NCBI RefSeq assembly: GCF_030864355.1
Contig: NC_083393.1
Location: 1-64,000, forward strand
DNA from: Cutaneotrichosporon cavernicola
Taxonomy: Eukaryota; Basidiomycota; Tremellomycetes; Trichosporonales; Trichosporonaceae
Reading direction: 5' to 3'
Length of the DNA stretch: 64,000 nucleotides
Shown: piece after piece, positions 1 through 10,438 of the stretch
Layout: each line of letters begins with the position of its first letter
How positions within the stretch are numbered: the stretch's first letter is position 1
Translations under genes and position numbers: made by a program
The notes under the pieces: generated by a model
Database searches by the model: none
What the model saw: only the letters and a program-made list of their open reading frames with translations
What the model was told of the DNA's origin: nothing

Positions 1-427
1 AACCCCCTAACCCCCTAACCCCCTAACCCCCTAACCCCCTAACCCCCTAACCCCTAACCCCTAACCCCCTAACCCCCTAACCCCCTAACCCCTAACCCCC
101 TAACCCCCTAACCCCCTAACCCCCTAACCCCCTAACCCCCTAACCCCCTAACCCCCTAACCCCCTAACCCCCTAACCCCCTAACCCCCTAACCCCCTAAC
201 CCCCTAACCCCCTAACCCCCTAACCCCCTAACCCCCTAACCCCCTAACCCCCTAACCCCCTAACCCCCTAACCCCCTAACCCCCTAACCCCCTAACCCCC
301 TAACCCCCTAACCCCCTAACCCCCTAACCCCCTAACCCCCTAACCCCCTAACCCCCTAACCCCCTAACCCCCTAACCCCCTAACCCCCTAACCCCCTAAC
401 CCCCTAACCCCCTAACCCCCTAACCCT
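1..427. repeat. Left telomere, CCCCCTAA repeat
   Basis: Uninterrupted array of an 8-bp C-rich unit (CCCCCTAA; G-strand TTAGGGGG) running from the first base to about 427, where it ends in a degenerate CCCTA. A few 7-bp variants (CCCCTAA) occur only in the first ~100 bp; the inner ~330 bp are regular 8-mers. The C-rich strand reading 5' to 3' inward is the expected orientation of a left chromosome end. The repeat type matches Tremellomycete telomeres. Confidence 0.97.
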
Positions 428-1608
428 ACGCAAGAAGATCAACGCGGAGCGTGCTGAGCGCGGCGAGCCGCCCCTGGGCCCCCCAAGCCACGCCATCCAA
501 CAGTCTGCCTCGGACGATACGAGCACGGAAGACTCGCACCCGTCGTCCGCGACGTCGTGACCGGAAGAGACTGACATCAAGCATCAATAACAACAACAGC
601 CACACTCCCACCACCACCACCACCATTGCGACAACTCCCACGTCGGGCAGCACCACCACAGCTCGGCCTGGTCGGTCACCTCACTGGTGCGCCTTCCCCC
701 TCTGCCCCCGTTGTCCCTGTCGCCCCCGTCCTTATCCACACGCCGCGTACCATGTCCCTCCGTCTACCTCCATCACCCCTTCGCCTCCTTCGCACCCTCA
801 CTGTACATTACCCGTTGTCCATTGCTCTCACCCACTGTCCATGTCGATAGCCGGCATACTTCTGCAGCGGAACCTACGTGGTAGACACTCCATTGCCCCT
901 GTCCGAGAGTCAGTACACTTAGAAACCGTATCCCTTACGTCCACTATGCAAGGAATGTCGGCCTCGTAGCGATCTCTGCCTTCGGGGTCTGTGACGCTTG
1001 CACGTACAAACCGGCGTCGCGGACTTGTTTGTCTTCCCTGGAGGGCGTGTTTTCGACCCCTCCTTATCTGCCGAGACGCTGCCTAGTATATTGCCCCACT
1101 GTATCTTTCGCCAAGTGCCAGACTGCCAGACAAACCACAATCAACATCTCCTCTGACCAAGAGAAGAGCCCGCCAATGCACAGTCCCACATTCAAGTGCG
1201 AGCCACGTGGTAGTGGCACTGCGCACCGGATCGACGGTAGAGGTTGGACATCCCAGACAAGCGTTTATGGCCAACCATTGCATCCTCACATCCCTCATCC
1301 ACGCCCTCAACTTGCATCTTTAGCCGGACCCGTCCAGGACGGGCTATCGTCTCTCCCACCGTCCACCCCATGCTCTGCCTGTCTTGTCTCGTCCACCGCC
1401 CGCTCGGGCTCCTCTTGTGGTCACAGGCCTTAAGTACGGGTACCCGAGAAGTATGGGACAAGTACTGTACTGGAGACGGCAAATTGATTCTGCAATCACA
1501 GGAATGTGCCCAAACACACCGTCCGCCTGGACCCGTCCCATCTATAGCAGACAGAGGTGCGATGCACCAGAGACGTCACATGCATACTTGTCATCGCCTT
1601 CTCGCCGT
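428..1608. other. Subtelomeric sequence with possible truncated gene end
   Basis: No complete gene is seen. Directly after the telomere, the + frame beginning at 432 is open to a TGA at 558-560 and reads like the C-terminus of a protein (KKINAERAERGEPPLG, then a Ser/Thr/Asp-rich tail). The same frame resumes further on with a His-rich stretch (around 600-630). This could be the 3' end of a gene removed by chromosome breakage and telomere addition, with or without an intron at 558. The rest (about 700-1600) holds only short ORFs of no recognisable family. Confidence 0.4.
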
Positions 1609-2615
1609 CTACAGCTTCGAGGGTACCCACTTGGGCTGCTTCTTCTCGGCGAACGCCCTGACGCCAATCTTGGTGTTCTCGCCTTCGTTAACCTGCTTGA
1701 TGGGTGCGCTGTCGACAAACAGGCGGTGGGCCGCACGCGCAGAGCCCGCCTCGTCCGTGACGCGGATGCCTGGGGTGAGCGAGCTGTAGTGCAGCGCGGC
1801 GTAAACTACACCCGCAACCCACCATAGAGCGTCGCCATGACCGAGTCGGGCGAGTTGGAGGCAATGGTCATGGCGATCTCGAGAGCCTTGGCGTCGACCT
1901 GGTCGTCCGGGACGACGTAGTTGACCATGCCGAGTGACTTGGCCTCCTGGGGCGAGATGTTGCGGCCTGTAAGCGCCATCTCGCATGCTGGTGTCAGCGA
2001 CGCCCCACAGTGAAGGTTAGGGCGAGATGCGACCAAGTGCCGCGATCTCGCTATTCCTGTGCTCACCGCGCTGATGTCCTACAAGCTTGACAAAGCGCTC
2101 CAGTCCGCCAGCCAGGATGACGACGCCGCGCTTCACCTCAGGGAAGCCAAACGTAGCGCCCTCTCCCGCGACGCAGATGTCGAGGTTCATGGCCATCTCG
2201 GCACCGCCGCCAAGAGCGTAACCGCGGATTGCCCCAATGAGTGGCTTGCGCGTGAACCGCTGCGTCATGCCGCCGAAGCCGTTGCGCGTCCAGTTGGCCT
2301 TGGCGCCCAGATTCTGCGACGTCAGCGAGCGCCTGCCGATACGACATCCGCTCTCTCCCCTCGGCTCACCACCTGCTTAAGGTCCATTCCCGCGCACCAT
2401 GCTCTGGAGTTGGTGCTGCCGAGCACGGCGACCCAGAGCGTCGGTTCGCTCTCGAACCAGTTGAGCACATCCTCCAGCGTCGAGTTGAGAGCGTTGTTCA
2501 TCGCGTTGAACGCCTTTGGCCGGTTCATCTTGATCTGCAGAATGTGCTCGGCTGGGTAGGAAAGCTGGACGAGGTCGTCCTCGATCTGCGGGGGTGGCTT
2601 GCTGAATTGGGGCAT
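1609..2615 (-). CDS. Enoyl-CoA hydratase/isomerase family protein
   Basis: Crotonase-superfamily enzyme, expected to hydrate or isomerise enoyl-CoA thioesters in beta-oxidation or a related catabolic route. Exons 2370-2615, 2067-2313, 1823-1987 and 1609-1769 join in frame to 272 aa, the usual family length. The first oxyanion-hole segment CAGMDLK lies near residues 75-81 and GYALGGGAEM at 113-122. Both crotonase acidic residues appear present, E121 in GGAE and E141 in FPEV. The start is the first ATG before conserved sequence. There is no PTS1 and no obvious presequence, so location is unclear. It is the first intact gene after the telomere. Confidence 0.88.
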
Positions 2616-3729
2616 GGCGATAGGATAGAGAATGAGCGTGTGATTGAGGAAAGAGAAAGACAAGATGTGTAGTTTAAGTCTCGGATTGCACCGACGCCCA
2701 CATATAACCCGGTAACTAAATCGACCGAGGTCCGGGTAACATTCCGAGAGATGCCGTATTGGGGCCCCCAGGATAACACAATCCAAATATACTGGGTTAG
2801 CATCAACGCTCGCAGTGGTGTCTCACGGAGGTACAGGATGGCCTTGTCCAGTAGTGGTGCTCACCAAGGGGACAGCGTGGCCCAAAGGGCGCGGGAGGAC
2901 GGACATTGATGCTTTGTGCGCGCCGTGCGTGGCGTTCTTCAGCTTCTGGCCGAGCCCTCTTTACAGCTGCTAGAGCCAATCGATGTGACCCTCGCCTATG
3001 CCTTCATCCGCGTCTGTCTTCTCGCTCTCTTCTAGTGAGATGTCGGCCAGAACTCGAAAATAACCCGCCGGGATGTCCGGCGCCGCCCAGAGCCGGATGT
3101 CGCCACTGTCCATGGACACTAGTGCGGAACATTCTAGCGATTACACTGGTGGCATCAGCGCCACCGGCAGCAACAGTAGCGGCGACGGTACGGCAGTAGC
3201 GACAACAGCAATACCAATAGCGCCAGTGGTAGCAGCGGGAGCGGCGCAAGCGACAGGGGAACGGAAGATTCAAGCCCGAAACGCAAGGTGGCTCCCTCCA
3301 CAACGCCTCGCGATACTGTTGCTCGAGTTGCACTGAATGCAGCTGCCATATCGGAATGTACTAGTTGGCCTCCAAGCGTTTGTATGTGATGTATGGCACT
3401 CGTGGGAAGCTCCATCGTGCTCACTGTTACCTCGACAGGTGAGTGTACATGCGGGGACATCGCATGCATTTAGTCTGCCGTGCTGTTCTTGGCATTTGGC
3501 CTGGCCTTGGATGGTTGTGGCGATGGATGTTTTCGAAATGGCGGAGAAATACCGAGGGTCAACTAGTGGAGAAATAGCAGTCCAGTTATGACCTCGAGTC
3601 AGTAACATGTGAAGAAAGAAGCCGGGTGAGAAGCGGGATCGTTGCTGCCTGTGGGGCTGTAACGACACATATAGCCTGTTTCATGCTGCTGGGTATTGGG
3701 CGGTTATGGCCCGAGTTCTTAACCAGACG
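2616..3729. other. Intergenic; decayed Ser/Gly-rich coding remnant
   Basis: From about 3073 to 3390 on the + strand there is a low-complexity coding-like stretch. One frame reads MSGAAQSRMSPLSMDTS up to about 3195, and the next frame continues with a Ser/Gly/Asn-rich run and SSPKRKVAPSTTPRD to a stop near 3391. The frame change suggests a decayed Ser-rich protein, possibly a transcription-factor tail, but no family is recognisable. The rest of the interval shows nothing convincing. It also contains the promoter of the enoyl-CoA hydratase gene. Confidence 0.25.
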
Positions 3730-4612
3730 CTACTGATTCGCACTTTCAAGCTGCGCGTCCACCTCGCTCTCTACCACCTTGTCGCGCGCCTCTGTGTACC
3801 GCTCCGTCTTGACAGATGGAGCGCGTTCGGTGTCTCCTCGCTGGGGATAAATTTCAGCCCGCAGCCTTACGGGTGCAACACTGCGCACACGCTGGTCAAA
3901 GTTTACGCTTATTACGCCCGGCCGCGAGTAATGCCCAACAGTGTCAAGCAGGCATCCACTCAGCCGCGTGTCACGGGCTTGAGAGACGCATATACAATCT
4001 CCTCGGCATCGTGCTGCAGGTGTTTGGCGAGCTCGCCCGAGCGGGTCCAAGATCATCGACGCGGCGCCGCCGGGGACAAGCATGGCGGACACGGCCGCTT
4101 CGCCACCCGAGATGGCAGTGATGCAGGCGGGGGTGAACGGTGAGGAAGCTGCGACCACAAAAGCGCCAACCTGGTGTTAGTCTCAAGCAGCTGCTGGTAG
4201 GCATGGGTTGTGACGAGGCCACCCTGATCCTTAGCGGGTTACGAGGAAGCACGTCTGCCTCGTCCGCGGGCACTCCCAAGCCGCGCAACTGCGCGCTCCA
4301 TCCACTTCTCCCCTCACCCACCGATCCATTTGTCTCCCAGACCCCCCTCGCCCCTCTCGGCCAACCGACACTAAACACGGGTCCCTCATCCGGGAAGAAC
4401 GTCGGCCATGCCGCTGCATGGATGTGCTCGTGCTGCGTTACCATCCCATGCTTGATGAGCGGCTGCAGGTGTTCCATGACTCCGTAACCGCACGCTGAGC
4501 CCTGGGGACGGGTACTCGCCAGCAGTTGAGCGCGCCAAGGGGGCCCAGGCTCGTGTCGTAGACCTTGGGATCGGAGCCGTCGCCTTCGCCGTAGAGCACA
4601 CTGGGTTAGTAT
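3730..4612 (-). pseudogene. Nitrilase-family pseudogene (truncated, frameshifted)
   Basis: Minus-strand pieces match carbon-nitrogen hydrolases of the aliphatic nitrilase/cyanide hydratase type. In order they are YGEGDGSDPKVYDTSLGPLG with GALNCW (the nucleophile Cys), MEHLQPLIKHGMVTQHEHIH and AAAWPTFFPDEGP, then SPFTPACITAISGG with AMLVPGGAASMILDPLG. After these come HLQHDAEEIVYASLKPVTRG and LLDTVGHYSRPGVIS with NFDQRV. The pieces lie in different frames: there is about 44 extra bp between GALNCW and EHLQ, a 1-bp shift after DPLG, and another change before LLDTVGHYSRP. About 150 N-terminal residues are absent; the space upstream is the promoter of the next gene. I read it as a decayed catabolic gene. 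Confidence 0.75.
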
Positions 4613-4916
4613 CACGGCAGCCGGCGTGGTGAGAGCAAAGAAGAACGCTACTATCATGCTGGCCTTTATGCATGTAAGCCCGTATGTGCCGCGGTCATAT
4701 CGCGTGACATCCCGTGAGCTGCAGGCCCCACCGCGTGCTGGATAAAGATCAGTGGCTCGGCGAGGTTGGGGAGATTGATAGAGTATTAATAGGGAGTAAT
4801 TCCCCGCAAAGTGGAGGCGGTCATGACAGTGGAGTTTGTCGGACGTGGCCGATGCAGGCACCGGCACCACTCACTACTTAACCGTAAGATTATTGATTGC
4901 TTCACTCCAACACACA

Positions 4917-6210
4917 ATGGCCCTCAACTTCTCCGCCTGCGACCTCGGCGCGCCGCACGCGTCCCGCCAGGTGGTCAAGCTCGTCGACCTCGAGGTCAAC
5001 GTCTTTGGGCTCGACGAGATCAAGGGCAGCAAGCTTCCCATCGTCGCCATCGTGAGTGCCATACCTGTCGCGGTGCCTGAAACCAGGTTGTCCACCATCC
5101 ATTTGCCGGCAAGGCGCGGGATGTCGCGCCGTTCGCGTCTGGCCTCCTGGCCGGGATCTCCTCTCTTGCAGCCACCTCCCGGCGGCAGCGGACCCACGAC
5201 GCGATCATCGTTACCCTCGATGCCCGTAACCACGGCGATCGCCGAACCAACAAGGAGGCGCTGCGCTTCGGAATTGACCGCAAGCGAGACCTGACGGAGA
5301 TGGCGACACTCGTTTGTGAGTATGAGTAGCTCGTTTCCAAGTGCCGTTTTTCCTGGAACAGCGAGAACAGCAGACAACTGCTGTAAGCGCTGCTCTCCTC
5401 CCAGTGCCACGCTGACTCCCTAGCCGGCGGTATGCACGACTTTGATCTTATCCGAAGCTTCCTTCCGGCCTTCCTCTTCCCGGGCAGCGAGCGCGATGTG
5501 ACGGACTGGGCCGTATGTGGCATCAGCATGGGCGGGCACGTCACTTGGAGGCTGCTGAGGCATGGTGAGTTTGAAAGGGGGAGATTGCACCTTTGTGTCT
5601 GTGGGAACTCGTGCAGGCCAACGGCTCATTGGATTCCTCGGCTGGCCGCTGTGGCAGCGAGTCTGAGCCCATCGAGCAGGTCTCCCCGTCTCCCTTGGGA
5701 TGTGGGCGGCCTGTATGGCCGGTCCCGCGACGACAGAGCCGCTTTCGAGGAATAACACACGACGGCCCAAGCTTGCTCAACCTCATCCTCAGAAAGGCCT
5801 GCAACGTAGTGCTGACTTCAGACAAGGTCCAAATCGCTGTCAACATTGTCACCGTGCCCTCCGAGGGCCTGGGTGGCTGGCTGATGAGTCGACACGGGAA
5901 GAAGGATGCACCCGAGGGTGACGTGATCGCGACGCTACCGGCGCCGGTGTGCGAGTTTTACAAGTCCACCGCGCCAGTGGGCACGTATAGCGACAAGAAG
6001 ATCCTGTCACTGCACGCCGAAAAGGACGCGATGCTGCCCGCGAGTGCTGGCGCCGCTTACTTCCCGGGGATCCAGGCACAGGCGGCCCGCGGCGACATTG
6101 AGCAGTGGATTCAACCAAGGGCGAAGCACAAGTGCACGCCCCAGATGACTCGCCGCGCGGCCGAGTGGTACTGGCGCTGGTGCCTCAGTTCCGATGTCGC
6201 AAAGTTGTAA
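4917..6210 (+). CDS. Alpha/beta hydrolase fold protein
   Basis: Serine hydrolase of unknown substrate. Exons 4917-5051, 5087-5315, 5424-5564 and 5822-6210 close in frame to 297 aa. The nucleophile elbow GISMGGH is at 154-160 (Ser156). A plausible catalytic acid is Asp237 in LHAEKDAMLP and the base His271 in RAKHKCTP, in the order expected for the fold. HHPFAGK near 48-54 sits where the oxyanion-hole loop usually lies. No signal peptide is seen, so it is probably cytosolic. The start ATG is the first in the conserved frame. It neighbours a nitrilase pseudogene, but no pathway can be inferred. Confidence 0.85.
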
Positions 6211-6963
6211 TGACTGTCGAGCTGCATTTCTTCCACTTCTACACCCCCCATTTTTTATAACAAATGCATATCTCAACATTAAACTACCAGTACCAGGGCC
6301 CCAGACCCACGCACATCAGGAGCCAGATCAGTGTAATATTGCTATGAAGTTATTGCTCAGCATCACGTATTCGCGTTATGTCGTCGTAAAGCCGGGTTGC
6401 GGATGAGGCTCTTGCGGTCCAAGTGGTCCCGATGGCCCAAGAGGTAAACCCCGCACGGCTGCACGTTGGCCGAGGCAACAAACGTAGCACGCTCTTGGAA
6501 ATGCGGGGCGGGCGGAAAGTTTATAGTGCGGTGTTGGGCTGAAGCCTTTGCTGCATCCATCTCCCGCTTGGCCCTACGAAGCGCGACCGTCGCGGCCTCC
6601 CGCGCAATGACAATCGGGTCGTTATTGGGGATGGTGGCCTCCATGCACTCATTCTGGAGTCGCTCCACCATGGCGTTCGCAGCGCGGATAGCTTTGTTCC
6701 TTTCCTCTCCATGAAGCCGGCAACAGCGCCATCGTCCTCAAAGCCTACGACTGCGTGAGTGTCAAGCTATCGGTTCGTGGACGGATGCTAGGCGTCAAGC
6801 CAGCGCTCTACCGTATACTTAGGGTTAAAGGAGACGAGACGGCCTACGCCGTTGCCACAGCCTTGGATTGCAAAACCCGGAGCCTCAGAGGTACAGAGAA
6901 CTGCTTATGCATGGATGACAACATGGTGAAATGAATGAATACTATCGAAAATCTACATTGCCT
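6211..6963. other. Intergenic; unplaced minus-strand ORF fragment
   Basis: Between the hydrolase and the transporter a minus-strand frame from about 6700 down to a stop at 6363 encodes a charged, helix-prone stretch (ERNKAIRAANAMVERLQNEC, then AATVALRRAKREMDAAKAS). It looks coding-like and could form a coiled coil, but it has no clear start, splice partner or recognised family. It may be a decayed gene end. The rest shows no feature. Confidence 0.25.
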
Positions 6964-8027
6964 TCATGCACCAGTTTCCTTTTGGCTTGCTGGCCGTGTG
7001 GATGTTTCGCTGGGAGGGCGAGAACTGCCATTGTTCGAACCTGAGCCAGCTGCGTGGTTCTTGAACAAGGGGAGGGTGAGATCGGGCGGTGCGTGGAAGA
7101 AAACCATAGGAACCCCAAGGAGAATTCCTCCAATTACTGCCATCAGCCCAACCCTGGGACGCATCACTCACTGTTGCCGATGAGCGAGGGAATAAGGCTC
7201 TGGCCAATGTATCTTCCAATGCTGACATCTGCACCGCTCACCATACCGAGGGGGACGTAATACATGTTACTGGCCGTCAGCTCATCCGGTCCAGTCCAGG
7301 ACTTACACAACAACGTGTTCAAAGCCGAGGAACACGAAGAGGAAGACAGGAAAGTGAATGCCCATAATCTTGGACATGATTTCGCGTGCGCTCGCGCCAA
7401 GCCAGACAGCGACGCAGACGAGAAAGTTGCACCCGACGCCGCGGAGAAGACAAGGGCCAAAGCCCTCTGATGTCTTGGTCAAGGCCATCTTCTGCGCGTA
7501 CTCGAGTAGCGGACCCGTGTACAGGCCCGAGTAGTGACCGATGAAGGCGACGCAGCACAGGGCGCCAGCGAGGTTACCAAAGAAGACGTTGGTCCAGGTG
7601 AGCAGTCCCTGCCACCACTTGATGCGTCCGTGAATGAGCGACATGGGCATGTACACTGGCGTGAGTGGGATTAGCGAGACAGCTTACTGAGATGGGCGGT
7701 GAGCAGATCCTGGCCTGTGATAATGATCATGATGAGGCCTGCTGGGAAGAAGAAGGCTCCGATGAGGGTGGCTAGGGCGGGGTTGCTGGCCCGCAAGCCT
7801 GGTGATCCAGCCTGGACCACCTGATACAGCATTGCTCCAAAGCACAGCTGTCGTCAGCAGTGCCGCTGCTCCGACATACCATCCACCCCGCCATCCAAGC
7901 CTTGAAGAATGTAACATGGAACGATTGTTGGACCTTTGTGCGGCCGACGTTGATGAAGTCTACCGGGTTAGCTGCAAACCTCACCATACTCACACTCCGT
8001 GGCCTGAGCTGGAGTTAGGGCATCCAT
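6964..8027 (-). pseudogene. Formate/nitrite transporter family gene, frame disrupted
   Basis: Encodes most of a FNT channel for formate or nitrite uptake across a membrane. In order: MDALTPAQATE start (8027), FINVGRTKVQQSF, YVGAAALLTTA, then SGGPG and LRASNPALATLIGAFFFPAG, GLYTGPLLEYAQKMA, NFLVCVAVWLGASAREIMSK, FVFLGFEHVV, NMYYVPLGMVSGADVSIGRY, and after a 35-nt intron IIGGILLGVPMVFF, ending at 6964. Five to six membrane helices are visible. The middle (about 7780-7900) does not stay in one frame. A 4-bp TGGA duplication, an 18-bp in-frame insertion and a 13-bp insertion, each bounded by short direct repeats, interrupt the conserved sequence. The first intron would be only 22 nt. It could be a recent pseudogene or an allele with unusual splicing. 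Confidence 0.65.
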
Positions 8028-8040
8028 CTTGCAGAGTGAG

Positions 8041-8096
8041 TGTGAGAGGTTGATCATTGGAATCTTGGTGTGAGAGGGTGATCATTGGAATCTTGA
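8041..8096. repeat. 28-bp tandem duplication
   Basis: Two adjacent near-identical 28-bp copies (8041-8068 and 8069-8096, unit starting TGTGAGAGG), just upstream of the transporter start. Confidence 0.9.
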
Positions 8097-9167
8097 TATT
8101 CTGACACGACGACGCGCCGCCGATGCAGTGCGCCGCAATCGGTTCCTCATCTGACGTCCCAGTCTTGAAAGGCAAACAACGCTGCCAGCCGTTGCAGCCA
8201 GTGCCAAGATGCGAGCCCAATCTCACCTAGATTGTGGCTGAGGCCAGGGCAGATAGGTATGTTCTCCGCGTCGGGTAAGGGAAACCTGGAGGCCCAAGCT
8301 TGGCACCGTCACGGAATTGCTTGAACCGCTTGTACAATACCTCTGAACACTGGAAACCGATTGGGTGATCAAGATAAGCCGGTCGGCACCGACTCGATCT
8401 GTGCTGGGCGCGAAGAGTCTCCGCGTCCGGAGTGCCTACTCGGCTAGAAAGGCCCCGATCGCGTTAGGCATGACAAACAATTCCGAGGAATGAAACAGAA
8501 ATCGCTGCAGTTTGACTCGGTCCTACGCTGTTGGCAGAAGTGTTTCAAAGGTGGTAATACAGTACCGCATCGGCACACCCGGTTGCGCACTACCGACATA
8601 TCGGGAAACGCCGACTTTGGTTCTGTGCCTCGGACAGATGGGCGTTTACAGTCCGAAGTGCAGTATTCAGCTTTGGTGAAGTGGATGATAAGTGATTTGA
8701 TCAAGTTCGACGCTGATGAGTTGTCGCTGCTGCACGTTCCCAGGAAGCCTCATGCCTTCGCCCACGCTGATGGACAATCTCCGACTCCCAATTGGAATTA
8801 GAAAGTTCATTTGGCGCCCAACGGGTGTTGGTTCTCGGTCATCGTGAATCGACGTGGAAACTCCTCGTCGCCCTGAACACCTACCCAATGATGTGGGTTG
8901 TGACCGAGCAGCCAGGGTTGATAGTCTCGAAGAACCGCCCAACGCGTCTATACACCCTCCAGCTACTGGCGTGTGTGACAGGCGCTCGTTCCTGCGGCTG
9001 TGGATGAACGGAGCCCAAAGCGCCCTGTGCTGGATAGTGCGTTGCGGTGACAACGACAAGATAGGTGATCAAGGGGCACTGTACTTGCCGCTCCCATTCA
9101 TATCACCGAGGGTCAGCACGATAAACGCTCTACATCCTCCCATCACACCAGTCTTCCGCCTGGCCCA
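8097..9167. other. Gene-poor interval
   Basis: About 1.07 kb with only short ORFs that match nothing recognisable. It holds the 3' flank of the GT8 gene and the far upstream region of the transporter. No RNA gene or repeat array is evident apart from the 28-bp duplication at its edge. Confidence 0.5.
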
Positions 9168-10438
9168 CTAGTGCGCCACCCACTTGTCCACCTCCTGCCA
9201 CAGATCGGGCTCCTCCGCCTTCAGCCCGCGCAGCACGTCGACATACACAGCCCACCACCACGCATGTACTGTGTCGTAGTCGGTCATGCTGTCCTGCGGG
9301 GCTGCCGACGCAACCATAGCACAGAGAGCTGGAGGGAGGCCCAGCTTATCCCCAGTGGATGACGGGGCCGGAGCGTACGGGGCCACAGGCGTGACTGGGA
9401 GTTTGGACCACGGTTTCTCAAGACTGCTGTCAGCTTCAACTCGGCCTTCCAGCCACGCTCTCGTCCTTTGCACTTACATGTAATGCAACAACCGCACCTC
9501 CTGGTCCAGCCAGAGCGGCTTGTGTACAGCTCGCAACGTCTTGAGGGCATTTGTCCACCACGGAAGCACGCGCCAGCGCCCACGGAACACATCGGCCAGC
9601 ACTTCCTGGTCGGGGAACTGGGCGGTCGCGACAGTTGGCGACGTGCGAAGGTGCTCTTCGAGTTCAGCCATGAGAGCGGGGCGCGGGTGTAGCACAACAA
9701 CTCCCGAGTTCAGGAGGTGCGCCACTCGCGGTGCGTCTGGTGCCGGCTGTGGAACGTTGACCAGAGTCGTCGGGTTCGGCTGGTGAGTGAAGGAGCAGTT
9801 GGCAGGGATCCTGCGGTAAGCTTGGGAGCGACAAGATAATAGAGGTAGCGGCAAGATAATAGAGGTACGCCGCGGCTCGAGATGCTCGAGAAGACGGATC
9901 CTGCTGGCCTGTATACTCACCAGTCCTTGGGATAATGTGCAAACTTGAACGGGTTGCAAGTGCACGCCGGAGCTGCCGCGATCCAATCTTCAGGCAGTTC
10001 CATGGTGAACAGCTCGTCCATGCCGCGGAGGAAGATTGTATCCGCGTCGATGAGCACGAGGCGATCATAACCTGGCACACTGAAGACCTGGAGCTTGGTC
10101 CAGGTGTCCGCAAAGCGTTCGAACTTGGTGTCGAAGCCAGCATGTCCTTGTGGTGCAAGAGGGGAGATGTTGTAGACAAGCATTCCGCGGCGGGTGATCA
10201 GCGCGCGATACTCGTCCGGCAAAGACGGAGTGACGAGCACGACAAGCGGGTATGCCGAGACGGCGGCCAGCGTCCGGTGCAGCGCAAGAAGGCCTGTCGT
10301 CAGCGAGATATGAGATAAGAGGGTGAGTCACCGGGGCGGTGCGCCCCGGCCGTGCGCAAACGCCGGCTTACCTGGAACATAGTTTTCGCGCGTTACCAGC
10401 ACGGCCCACGCTTTGGCTCCTGGTTGCGACGACCCCAT
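9168..10438 (-). CDS. Glycosyltransferase family 8 protein (glycogenin/galactinol synthase-like)
   Basis: Retaining GT-A fold enzyme that transfers a sugar from a nucleotide donor. Exons 10372-10438, 9921-10293, 9478-9810 and 9168-9426 close in frame to 343 aa. The start MGSSQPGAKAWAVLVTRENY leads into the first beta strand. The metal-binding DxD is in LVLIDADTIFL, followed by NSGVVVLHP and FPDQEVLADVF. The HYISLEKPWSK and DTVHAWWWAVY endings are typical of GT8. There is no signal peptide or membrane helix, so it is likely cytosolic. The acceptor is unknown; glycogen priming or oligosaccharide synthesis are both possible. Confidence 0.88.

Noticed and set aside
451..969. 172-aa subtelomeric ORF rich in Thr, Pro and Arg
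   Set aside because: Composition is that of a shifted frame over low-complexity DNA; the neighbouring frame from 432 looks more like real coding sequence.
7684..7917. A separate small gene encoding the YVGAAALLTTA segment
   Set aside because: It is the second membrane helix of the FNT transporter in a shifted frame, not an independent gene.
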